Shown: positions 33,379 to 41,734 of the stretch, in pieces | Numbering within the stretch: the stretch's first letter is position 1 | Layout of the letters: each line of letters begins with the position of its first letter | Assembly: GCA_934292725.1 (NCBI GenBank) | Contig: CAKQXY010000023.1 | Span: 1 to 50,941 of the forward strand | Source of the DNA: an uncultured Lachnospiraceae bacterium | GTDB lineage: Bacteria; Bacillota; Clostridia; Lachnospirales; Lachnospiraceae | DNA length: 50,941 nucleotides | Direction: 5' to 3' | Notes under the pieces: generated by a model | The model's database searches: none | The model's input: only the letters and a program-made list of their open reading frames with translations | What the model was told of the DNA's origin: nothing | Position numbers and translations under genes: made by a program

Positions 33379-34392
33379 TTACTGAATATTTGGATTTGCA
33401 TAATAATAATCTGCTATATCCTGCTTCAGCTTATTCCATGCATCCTCATGCTCCACATAATAAAGTGGACAATATTTTCCATCACAGTCAAAATGACGGA
33501 TCACATGATCTGGCGTCAGACCTTTTTGCTGTAAAAGCCATGCTGTCAGCTTTACAAGTGTATTGTATGTAGTATCTGAAAACTTACCTGTCTCATCTGG
33601 ATGACACACTTCGATTGAAATCGTATCTGGATTTCTTGAACGAACTGCATATGCCATCTCATTAAGCGGAAGACACTGTACTACCTCGCCATCAAGTCCT
33701 ACAATCAAATGAGCACTTGCCTGGCGGCCAGCGCCTTCTACAGCCGGATTATCAAGTGAATCAAAGTAATCTCTGTTTGCCTTTGCAGAGCTTCCAGGAT
33801 TTGCCACATAATGAATTGCAATATCATTCACAGCATCAAGAGCAATTGCCGGTCTTGACACATTATTAATATGGATCAAATCAACTGTAATCCAATCTGG
33901 AATGACAATACCAGACGGATCTATTACATGCTGCGCTGTATCAACTGCATTTACTGTCGCAGCCACAGATTCTGCCGGCTGCTGTACCTGCTCTGTTTCA
34001 CCAGTTGTCTCCAACGGATTTGTTTCTTTAATCTGTTCCTGTGTAGTTGGCACAGTAGCGTTAGCAGCTGGTTCATTTGCCTCTTCAATTTGTCCGCTTG
34101 TTATCTCCTCCTGTGAGGTCTGCACAGGCATTGTCTGAAGCGTTTTATCATCTTTTTTATTGCAGGATCTAAAAAGAACTGCTATCACAATCAAAGCAGC
34201 AACTACAATCACTGCTGCTGTAATCCGCTGCTTCAATGCCTGCCTTTGCTGCTGCAGACGACGTTCTTCACGCTGCTTTTTTTCGTATTGTATGCGGCGC
34301 TCCATGTCATAGGTGCCATCAGCTTCCTTAGCACGTCTTTCAGCATTGCGCCTCTGATTTTCAAATGCTTTCTTGCGTTCTTGTTCTGTCAT
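33379..34392 (-). CDS. Membrane-anchored N-acetylmuramoyl-L-alanine amidase (amidase_2 fold)
   Basis: 337 residues. A charged cytoplasmic N-terminus (1-48), one membrane segment (about 50-68, AAVIVVAALIVIAVLF) and a Thr/Glu/Gln-rich linker (about 75-145) precede the amidase domain (about 155-330). Zinc ligands are His194 (IAIHYVAN), His300 (VIRHFDCDG) and Cys308 (KYCP), the pattern of T7 lysozyme/PGRP-type amidases; ASAHLIVG is also typical. It cleaves the bond between MurNAc and the stem peptide, outside the membrane. It is upstream of ackA on the same strand but separated by 137 bp containing the ackA promoter. Confidence 0.92.
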   Translation of the reverse strand: MTEQERKKAFENQRRNAERRAKEADGTYDMERRIQYEKKQREERRLQQQRQALKQRITAAVIVVAALIVIAVLFRSCNKKDDKTLQTMPVQTSQEEITSGQIEEANEPAANATVPTTQEQIKETNPLETTGETEQVQQPAESVAATVNAVDTAQHVIDPSGIVIPDWITVDLIHINNVSRPAIALDAVNDIAIHYVANPGSSAKANRDYFDSLDNPAVEGAGRQASAHLIVGLDGEVVQCLPLNEMAYAVRSRNPDTISIEVCHPDETGKFSDTTYNTLVKLTAWLLQQKGLTPDHVIRHFDCDGKYCPLYYVEHEDAWNKLKQDIADYYYANPNIQ

Positions 34393-34561
34393 ATTTTTTA
34401 CCTTTCAGATAGAGGAAAGAAAAAGATTTACTTTTTTCTCATCCTATATTACAATAAGAATGCCGTGTTGTTTACATATATACGCCGGCCAAATGGTCAA
34501 ACGCATTACTTATTATATGCGAATTTGAATCATCTGTAAAGTAAAAAGGAGCACATTTAAT

Positions 34562-35041
34562 ATGAAAGACAAAATTATGAACTTTCCACTGATTCGTTTT
34601 ATAATCAATCTTAGAATCTGTCAGTGGGCTACCAATAATCCTGTTTTGTCGCGTTTTTGCAACTACGAAGTCATAAGCTACCTTGTCTGTGGTGTCCTTA
34701 CAACCATCATCAGCTATGTAAGCTACTTTCTTGTACGTATCTTTTCTGGAGTCTTGATTTCTCAATGTATCTCCTGGGTGCTCGCTGTTGCATTTGCCTA
34801 CGTCAGCAACAAGATTTTTGTTTTCCTGTCAGATGACTGGTCTGTGTCTGTTTTAAAAAAGGAACTGGTTCCTTTTATAAGCTGCCGTATCTTTTCCTTT
34901 TTTGTTGATACTGCCTTCATGGAAATTACAGTCAGCCTTCTTTTCTGGAATGAACCGGCAATGAAGCTGTTATCTAATGTATTTGTTCTATTAATCAATT
35001 ACATTGGCAGCAAGCTTCTTGTTTTTAAGAAAAGAAGCTAG
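34562..35041 (+). CDS. GtrA family membrane protein
   Basis: 159 residues with four membrane segments: YLVCGVLTTIISYVSYFLV, LISQCISWVLAVAFAYVSNKIFVF, ISCRIFSFFVDTAFMEITV and LLSNVFVLLINYIGSKLLVF, the characteristic GtrA layout with SNKIFVF. Family members help flip or present undecaprenyl-phosphate-linked sugars for glycosylation of envelope polymers. It starts a plus-strand group and is followed after 64 bp by a YfhO-family protein, a known partner in LTA glycosylation (CsbB-GtcA-YfhO in Bacillus). No CsbB-type glycosyltransferase is in the window. The 169-bp divergent gap upstream shows no strong promoter match. Confidence 0.9.
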   Translation: MKDKIMNFPLIRFIINLRICQWATNNPVLSRFCNYEVISYLVCGVLTTIISYVSYFLVRIFSGVLISQCISWVLAVAFAYVSNKIFVFLSDDWSVSVLKKELVPFISCRIFSFFVDTAFMEITVSLLFWNEPAMKLLSNVFVLLINYIGSKLLVFKKRS

Positions 35042-35105
35042 TCACAGAATGATCAAAAAACAATGCTATCATAAAGATATATTTTAATAAGAAAGGATTT
35101 GTGCT

Positions 35106-38093
35106 ATGAATTTGAATTTTTCAAAAATCATGCCGCAACAGGCACATTCGAAGCGAACATGGAAGGATCGATTGCCTTATCTTCTGGCTTTTTTTATTCC
35201 CGTTCTTTCCATGATTATGATCTTTATCGGAAAGGAAATCTACCCATTTGGTGACCGTTCTTTTTTGCGTACTGACCTGTATCACCAATATGCACCGTTT
35301 TTTCAGGAGCTAAAGGATAAGCTCGCAAACGGTGAAAGCTTGTTTTATACATGGGACATCGGTTTAGGTACAAACTTTATGGCAATCTTTGCCTATTATC
35401 TTTCTAGTCCGCTTAACTGGTTTTTATTCCTGTGTCCAAGCTCACTTGTCATTGAGTTTATCACATATGGAATTGTATTAAAAATGGCGCTCTCTAGTCT
35501 TACGATGACCTGGTATTTAAACAAACACAACCACACAAACAACATCGCAGCTGCCTTTTTCGGTATCTTTTATGGCTTAAGCGGCTACATGGCTGCATAC
35601 AGCTGGAATATCATGTGGCTTGACTGTATGGTTTTGCTTCCTGTAATTTTTCTTGGATTAGAGCGGCTGATCAACGATGATAAATGCTATCTGTACTGCA
35701 TCAGCTTAGGACTTGCCATTCTTTCCAATTATTACATTGCAATCATGATCTGCATTACGCTTGTAATTTATTTTGTAATCTGCATGATTCTCGCAAAGGG
35801 AAAAAATTTTAATTACCCTAAAAAGATCTTAAATTTTGGTCTGTTTTCTCTTTTAGCCGGCGGACTCGCAGGTGTTGTACTTTTCCCTGAGATTGCAGCA
35901 CTCTCATATACAGCTTCCGGCAACTTTAGCTTTCCAAAGGACTGGTCATCTTACTTTTCTATGTATGACATGATTGCTCGTCATCTTGTTAATGTTGAGG
36001 TTGAAATCGGACTAAAGCATTGGCCAAATATTTACTGTGGAGTTGGCATCCTGCTTTTTGTTCCGCTCTATTTTATGAACAAAAAGGTTTCCTTCAAGGA
36101 AAAGATTTCTTACCTTTGCCTGATTATTTTCTTCTACTTAAGTTTTAGCACCAATGTGCTTAACTTTATCTGGCATGGTTTCCATTATCCAAACTCTCTT
36201 CCGTGCCGCCAGTCCTTTATCTATGTTCTGTTTTTGCTCGCGATGGGATATAAGGGCTTCCTTGGTTTAAAGGATCGCCCTAAAAAGCAATACTTAGGCG
36301 TTTTGCTTGGTGTTGTCGCCTTTATCATTCTGACAGAGAAGCTCGAAGCTTCCTACACGGGAACAGGAGATGGACAGTACTATATATTCTCCTCATTCTA
36401 TTTAAGTATTCTCTTTGTGGTACTTTACGGCATTTTAATTCATTTATACCGTTCAAAGGGCAAAAACTGGCGTATGCCGATTACTGTTGTTACTCTAGTC
36501 ATTATTACTGCTGAAGCTACAATCAATATGTCATATACAAGTGTTACAACAGTAGGCAGAACAACTTATAAGGAATATGATTCTAATGTACGCACACTTA
36601 CCGCTGCTGCCGCATCTGATGATGACACTGTATTTTACCGTACAGAGAAGGTGAACAACCGTACAAAAAACGATGGTGCATGGCTTGATTATCCTTCTGC
36701 ATCGATCTTTTCATCAACAGCCTACGCTCATCTGACTTCTTTTTATAAGAAAATTGGTTTAGAGTCATCAACTAATGCATATGGAACTGCCGGCTCCACA
36801 CCTGCTTCCAATATGCTCCTTGGTATCCGGTACTCTATATACACAGACAATGATCCAAAACCTGAGGATACTTTGCTTAGAAGCTTTTATCAAAGCACAG
36901 ACAATGTAGACCTCTACAAGAATACTTATGCACTGCCGTTAGGTTTTCTTGTCTCTGATTCACTTGAGGCAGATTGGGATTTAACAGCAGATGATCCTGG
37001 CATAAACTGGAACAATCTTGTTCATTCACTTGGTATTGCTGATGACTTATTTGTTCCGCTTGACGTGACAAACAACGGAACCACTAGTGTTAACGTTACA
37101 ACAACAGAAGGCGGCTACTACTGCTTCTATTCTGCTAAGTCTGGTCCTTCTAAAATTCGCATAAGCCATCATAATACATCAAAAACTTTTGACAATTTAA
37201 GCCGAAGCTTTTTTATGTCATTTGACTATCAGACAGACGGCTCACTCTTTACTATCACAAATGATGATTCTTCGAGTTCGACCATCATCAATCTGTCTGC
37301 ATACCGTCTGGATGAGGATGTGTTAAAAGAGCTTTATGAAATTCTTGATGAGTCACCGATGGAAGTTACTTCCTACACAAGCACAAGCGTAGATGCAACT
37401 ATTACCGCATCTGCTGATGGACGCGTTGTAACAACAATTCCTTATGACACAGGATGGACCGTTACTGTTGATGGAAAAACTGTTGATATGACAGCCTTTA
37501 AAGACACTTTCGTCTCCTTCGAAATTTCAGAAGGTACACATACCATTCGCCTTGATTACACACCAGATGGTTTCTACCTCGGTCTTGCAAGCACGCTTAT
37601 CTGTATTATTTTACTGATTATGATTGCTGCACTGATTCACCTCTGGAAGAAAAATCAGGCCGAAGATTCTTCACTTGATGATCAGGAGGAAATTTCTGTT
37701 TCTAAGGCAACTTCTTTGGCTGATTCAGAAGATCTTGAAAATAGTTTGGCTGAAACTACAGATAATACTTTAGATGATGAAACAGATAATGAAATGGAGA
37801 CGGATGATGCAGCAATAGATGAAGAAGATGATCTGTCAGACGAATTTTTTGAGGAAGATTCAGATGAGCCTGAGAAAATTGCAGATGAAGAACTTTCAAA
37901 TGAAGATTTTTCGAATAAAGATTTTTCTAAAGAACTTTCAGATGAAGTGCCTTCGAATAAAAATTCTTCAAAAACAGATGAAATGCGCGATTCGTCAGCG
38001 AAAAAAAATGTCAGCCTAGACAGTATTGAGCTTGATTTAACTCGCAGCCGTCACAATTCATTAAGCAAAAAAACAAACAAAGGCAGTCACTAA
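35106..38093 (+). CDS. YfhO family membrane glycosyltransferase-like protein with an acidic C-terminal tail
   Basis: 995 residues. About a dozen membrane segments cover residues 25-460. The YfhO signature is clear: YPFGDRSFLRTDLYHQYAPFF, FYTWDIGLGTNFMA, YYLSSPLNWF, YGLSGYMAAYSWNIMWLDCMVLLP. A large extracytoplasmic domain (about 465-820) and a last membrane segment (about 826-846) follow. YfhO transfers sugar from a lipid-linked donor to lipoteichoic acid outside the membrane. Unusual is the ~150-residue hydrophilic tail after the last segment, rich in Asp, Glu and Ser with quasi-repeats of NEDFSNKDFSKELSDE type; it is not part of the family. GtrA upstream and argH 23 bp downstream are on the same strand. 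Confidence 0.92.
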   Translation: MNLNFSKIMPQQAHSKRTWKDRLPYLLAFFIPVLSMIMIFIGKEIYPFGDRSFLRTDLYHQYAPFFQELKDKLANGESLFYTWDIGLGTNFMAIFAYYLSSPLNWFLFLCPSSLVIEFITYGIVLKMALSSLTMTWYLNKHNHTNNIAAAFFGIFYGLSGYMAAYSWNIMWLDCMVLLPVIFLGLERLINDDKCYLYCISLGLAILSNYYIAIMICITLVIYFVICMILAKGKNFNYPKKILNFGLFSLLAGGLAGVVLFPEIAALSYTASGNFSFPKDWSSYFSMYDMIARHLVNVEVEIGLKHWPNIYCGVGILLFVPLYFMNKKVSFKEKISYLCLIIFFYLSFSTNVLNFIWHGFHYPNSLPCRQSFIYVLFLLAMGYKGFLGLKDRPKKQYLGVLLGVVAFIILTEKLEASYTGTGDGQYYIFSSFYLSILFVVLYGILIHLYRSKGKNWRMPITVVTLVIITAEATINMSYTSVTTVGRTTYKEYDSNVRTLTAAAASDDDTVFYRTEKVNNRTKNDGAWLDYPSASIFSSTAYAHLTSFYKKIGLESSTNAYGTAGSTPASNMLLGIRYSIYTDNDPKPEDTLLRSFYQSTDNVDLYKNTYALPLGFLVSDSLEADWDLTADDPGINWNNLVHSLGIADDLFVPLDVTNNGTTSVNVTTTEGGYYCFYSAKSGPSKIRISHHNTSKTFDNLSRSFFMSFDYQTDGSLFTITNDDSSSSTIINLSAYRLDEDVLKELYEILDESPMEVTSYTSTSVDATITASADGRVVTTIPYDTGWTVTVDGKTVDMTAFKDTFVSFEISEGTHTIRLDYTPDGFYLGLASTLICIILLIMIAALIHLWKKNQAEDSSLDDQEEISVSKATSLADSEDLENSLAETTDNTLDDETDNEMETDDAAIDEEDDLSDEFFEEDSDEPEKIADEELSNEDFSNKDFSKELSDEVPSNKNSSKTDEMRDSSAKKNVSLDSIELDLTRSRHNSLSKKTNKGSH

Positions 38094-38116
38094 GCTGTCG
38101 GAAAAGAGGATTGATT

Positions 38117-39493
38117 ATGAAATTATGGGGTGGACGCTTCACCAAAGAAACTAATGAACTTGTAAACCATTTTAATGCATCACTTCCATTTGACTGTCGC
38201 TTTTACGCACAGGATATTCGCGGCAGCATTGCACATGTGACTATGCTTGCAAAATCCGGCATCCTGACAAATGATGAGCGCGACCAGATCATCAGTGGTC
38301 TAACAGGTATTCTTTCTGATATTAACAATGGTACACTTACATTCGATGACGGAAGTGAAGATATTCACAGCTTCGTAGAAGCTCATTTGATTGAACGTAT
38401 CGGAGAGGCTGGAAAGAAGCTTCATACAGGCCGAAGCAGAAATGATCAGGTTGCACTTGACATGAAGCTTTACACAAGAGATGAGATTGATGAGACTGAT
38501 GGTCTTTTAAAAACTCTCCTTGAAGAATTGCTCACTATTATGAAAGCAAACCTTGACACCTTTATGCCAGGCTTTACTCACCTTCAAAAAGCTCAGCCAA
38601 TTACACTTGCTCATCATTTTGGTGCATATTTTGAAATGTTTCGCCGTGACCGCAGCCGTCTGGCTGACATCCGCCGCCGCATGAATACATGCCCACTTGG
38701 TGCTGGCGCTCTGGCAGGAACCACATACCCGCTTGACCGCGAGTACACTGCCTCTCTTTTGGACTTTGATTGCGCAACTGTAAACAGCATGGATTCTGTT
38801 TCTGATCGCGACTACCTTATTGAATATCTGGATGCGCTCTCAATTATTATGATGCACCTGTCCCGCTTCTGTGAAGAGATTATCACCTGGAATACCAACG
38901 AGTATCAATTTGTAGAGATTGATGATTCTTACAGCACCGGTTCTAGTATTATGCCACAGAAAAAAAATCCTGATATTGCAGAGCTGATCAGAGGAAAGAC
39001 AGGACGTGTTTATGGTGCTCTTGTATCTCTTTTAACTACCATGAAAGGTCTTCCGCTTGCATACAACAAAGACATGCAGGAGGACAAGGAGATGGCATTT
39101 GACGCATTTGATACTGTTAAGGGCTGCATTGGTTTGTTCACAGGCATGATTGCTTCTATGACATTCCGTAAGGATCGCATGGAAGCAAGTGCAAAAAATG
39201 GCTTCACCAACGCTACAGATGCCGCTGATTATCTTGTAAATCACGGTGTTGCATTCCGTGATGCACACGGCATTGTTGGCCAGCTTGTTTTAATGTGTAT
39301 TGATAAAAACTGCTCCCTTGATGAGCTTTCTCTTGATGCATATCGTTCCATCAGCCCAGTATTTGATGAGGATATCTATGATGCAATCAGCATGAAGACT
39401 TGCGTAGAAAAGCGTCTTACAAAGGGTGCTCCAAGCCGCACTTCCATGGAAGCGCAGATCGCTTTTTGCGAAAAATATCTTCTTGAGAATTAA
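38117..39493 (+). CDS. argH: Argininosuccinate lyase
   Basis: 458 residues. It splits argininosuccinate into arginine and fumarate, the last step of arginine synthesis. It starts MKLWGGRFTKETNELV, and the fumarase/aspartase signature GSSIMPQKKNPD with its catalytic Ser loop is intact, as are GRSRNDQVALD and THLQKAQPITLAHH. I chose the ATG at 38117 (AGAGGA six bases upstream) over an in-frame TTG two codons earlier. No argG or other arg gene is in the window; argH follows YfhO by 23 bp and may be read from the same transcript. A strong hairpin terminator follows. Confidence 0.98.
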   Translation: MKLWGGRFTKETNELVNHFNASLPFDCRFYAQDIRGSIAHVTMLAKSGILTNDERDQIISGLTGILSDINNGTLTFDDGSEDIHSFVEAHLIERIGEAGKKLHTGRSRNDQVALDMKLYTRDEIDETDGLLKTLLEELLTIMKANLDTFMPGFTHLQKAQPITLAHHFGAYFEMFRRDRSRLADIRRRMNTCPLGAGALAGTTYPLDREYTASLLDFDCATVNSMDSVSDRDYLIEYLDALSIIMMHLSRFCEEIITWNTNEYQFVEIDDSYSTGSSIMPQKKNPDIAELIRGKTGRVYGALVSLLTTMKGLPLAYNKDMQEDKEMAFDAFDTVKGCIGLFTGMIASMTFRKDRMEASAKNGFTNATDAADYLVNHGVAFRDAHGIVGQLVLMCIDKNCSLDELSLDAYRSISPVFDEDIYDAISMKTCVEKRLTKGAPSRTSMEAQIAFCEKYLLEN

Positions 39494-39535
39494 ATTGATT
39501 TTGCAGATGAATTTTTGAATAGTTGCATAGAGAAA

Positions 39536-39564
39536 TGGCACGAATCTAAATTTGATTCGTGCCA
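39536..39564. terminator. Bidirectional terminator between argH and thrS
   Basis: An 11-bp perfect stem TGGCACGAATC (39536-39546) and GATTCGTGCCA (39554-39564) with a seven-base loop. CTTTTA follows on the plus strand and ATTTCT on the minus strand. Confidence 0.8.
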
Positions 39565-39597
39565 CTTTTATACTTACCAGATGCTTCGATCTGTTTT

Positions 39598-41355
39598 TTA
39601 TCTTACCTTATTTTTGATCTCATCATGGATCTTTTCAACAAACTCATCAAGTCCAACTGTTGTAGTATCCATTTCTCCATGAAGTCTATAGGAGACTGAC
39701 TTATTCTCCATTTCGTTAAATCCGATTACAAGCAGATACGGTACCTTCTGAACCTGACCCTCGCGCATACGATAACCAAGCTTTTCTGCTCTGTCATCTA
39801 ACTCAACACGAACATTTCTATCCTCAAGCTTCTCGCAGATCTGTCTTGCATACTCCATGAGCTCCTCGTTATCTGTCTTAACAGGCATAACCTTTACCTG
39901 AACTGGTGCAAGCCATGTTGGCAGATTTCCCTTTGTCTCCTCAAGAATATATGCCATGAAACGATCAAGAGATCCCAAAATTGCTCTATGCAAAACAACA
40001 GGAGTCTTCTTCTCGCCATCCTTATCAATATAAGTCAGCTCAAACTTAGCCGGCAGACAGAAATCAAGCTGGCAGGTGGACAGTGTATACTCGTTTCCTA
40101 CAGCCGGCTTTACATTTACGTCAAGCTTCGGACCATAGAATGCAGCCTCACCGATCTCCTCTGTATACTCGATTCCAAGGTCATTCATAACGTCTCTAAG
40201 AGCATCTTCTGCCTTATTCCACATCTCATCGTCATCATGATACTTTGTCTTATTTGCCGGATCTCTCAAAGACAAAACGCAGCGATAATCTGTGATACCA
40301 AAATCCTTGTAGGTACTAAAGATCAAATCAACAACCTTTGAGAACTCATCCTTGATCTGCTCTGGTGTTACAAAAAGATGAGCATCATTCTGGCAGAAGT
40401 GACGGCCTCTCTCAATACCCTTTAATGTTCCACTTGACTCATAACGGAAATCATGAGCAATCTCACCGATACGGATTGGCAGATCCTTGTAAGAATGCAT
40501 ACGGTTTGCATAGATCATCATATGATGCGGGCAGTTCATCGGACGAAGAACAAATGCCTCTCCATCTACTTCCATAGCCGGGAACATGTTCTCCTTGTAG
40601 TGATCCCAGTGACCAGATGTCTTATACAGATTAACTGTTCCAACACACGGTGTCATAACATGCTGATAGCCAAGCTTTCTTTCCTTATCCTTGATGTAGT
40701 TTTCAAGCTCCTGCCAGATTACATAGCCCTTTGGAAGGAACATTGGAAGACCACGGCCTACAAGATCGTCTACCATGAACAAATTCATATCTTTACCGAT
40801 CTTTCTGTGATCTCTCTCCTTAGCCTCCTCAAGAAGCTTTAAGTGCTCCTCTAATTCCTCAGCTGTCGGGAAACATACACCATAGATTCTCTGAAGAACC
40901 TTGTTGTTCTTATCTCCCTTCCAGTAAGCACCAGAATGCTTTAATAACTTAAAGTAACGGCAAAGCTTTACATTGTCAACGTGAGGTCCGCGGCAAAGGT
41001 CTGTGAAATCTCCCTGCTCATAGCATGTAATATTTCCATCTTCAAGATTGGAAATCAGATCAAGCTTATACTCATCATCCTTAAACATCTCCAGTGCTTC
41101 TTCCTTGGAAATCTCCTTACGGATAATCTTAAAGCCTCTCTTTGCAATCTTCTTCATTTCCTTCTCTATTGCAGCCAAGTCCTCTTCCTTAAATGCATGA
41201 TCGCCGAAATCAACATCATAATAGAATCCCTCTGCAACAACTGGTCCTACCCAGAATTTTGCCTGTGGATACAGGTGACGGATTGCCTGTGCCATCAAAT
41301 GTGCACAGGAATGATTCAATGTGTTTAATGCTTCGTCTTCTTTAAAGTTTACCAT
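39598..41355 (-). CDS. thrS: Threonyl-tRNA synthetase lacking the N-terminal TGS domain
   Basis: 585 residues, about 60 fewer than E. coli ThrRS. The protein begins directly at the editing module (HSCAHLMAQAIRHLYP, with the HxxxH metal/editing motif, and LCRGPHVDN), so TGS is absent. The class II catalytic core follows (about 215-475): motif 2 in FRYESSGTLKGIERGRHFCQNDAHLF, zinc ligands Cys in RPMNCPHHMM and two His, motif 3 in LHRAILGSLDRFMAYILEE. The anticodon-binding domain (about 480-580) closes it. Expression is controlled by a Thr T-box in the leader. Its own promoter lies inside the 3' end region of the BY-kinase gene neighbourhood. Confidence 0.97.
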   Translation of the reverse strand: MVNFKEDEALNTLNHSCAHLMAQAIRHLYPQAKFWVGPVVAEGFYYDVDFGDHAFKEEDLAAIEKEMKKIAKRGFKIIRKEISKEEALEMFKDDEYKLDLISNLEDGNITCYEQGDFTDLCRGPHVDNVKLCRYFKLLKHSGAYWKGDKNNKVLQRIYGVCFPTAEELEEHLKLLEEAKERDHRKIGKDMNLFMVDDLVGRGLPMFLPKGYVIWQELENYIKDKERKLGYQHVMTPCVGTVNLYKTSGHWDHYKENMFPAMEVDGEAFVLRPMNCPHHMMIYANRMHSYKDLPIRIGEIAHDFRYESSGTLKGIERGRHFCQNDAHLFVTPEQIKDEFSKVVDLIFSTYKDFGITDYRCVLSLRDPANKTKYHDDDEMWNKAEDALRDVMNDLGIEYTEEIGEAAFYGPKLDVNVKPAVGNEYTLSTCQLDFCLPAKFELTYIDKDGEKKTPVVLHRAILGSLDRFMAYILEETKGNLPTWLAPVQVKVMPVKTDNEELMEYARQICEKLEDRNVRVELDDRAEKLGYRMREGQVQKVPYLLVIGFNEMENKSVSYRLHGEMDTTTVGLDEFVEKIHDEIKNKVR

Positions 41356-41442
41356 TTTGATCTCCTCTTATCTTTTTACATTTTATTTTCCATCGGTGAC
41401 AGAGCAGGATACAGGAACATAAAAGTTTAACTTGTGCAATAT

Positions 41443-41685
41443 AAAAAAGCACCCTCAAGTATCTGCATACCTAAGGGTGCCAGCGCACGGTTCCACCTTA
41501 TCTTTCACTCTTTGCTTATAACGCAGCAACACGGCAACGCTTCGAAGCTTTTGCTTCTTTCACGCGCAGCTCAGGAATGGTCTTCATACAGCATTCCCAT
41601 AAACCGCTTCCACCATACACGGCTCTCTCTGAATGATCTTGCTGCACTACTCTTTCCGTCATTGCTTTTTATCTTAAAGATTTCA
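41443..41685 (-). ncRNA. T-box riboswitch, Thr specifier (ACC), controlling thrS
   Basis: Minus-strand leader of thrS. Stem I contains AGAGTAGT on the 5' side and GAAG-ACC-A on the 3' side, with ACC (41579-41581) as the Thr specifier. The T-box AGGTGGAACCGTGCG lies at about 41484-41498. Its variable base A would pair with a U discriminator, fitting tRNA-Thr. It overlaps mutually exclusive terminator arms GCACCCT (41449-41455) and AGGGTGC (41474-41480) followed by a T6 tract. Uncharged tRNA-Thr would stabilise the antiterminator and allow thrS transcription. Confidence 0.93.
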
Positions 41686-41691
41686 GACTTC

Positions 41692-41720
41692 ATTCTACCA
41701 CGGCTTTTTCTAATTTACAA
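41692..41720 (-). promoter_or_regulatory. Promoter of the thrS T-box leader
   Basis: On the minus strand TTGTAA (41715-41720), a 17-bp spacer and TAGAAT (41692-41697), placing the start just before T-box stem I. Confidence 0.7.
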
Positions 41721-41734
41721 TAGCTTTTATAAAT

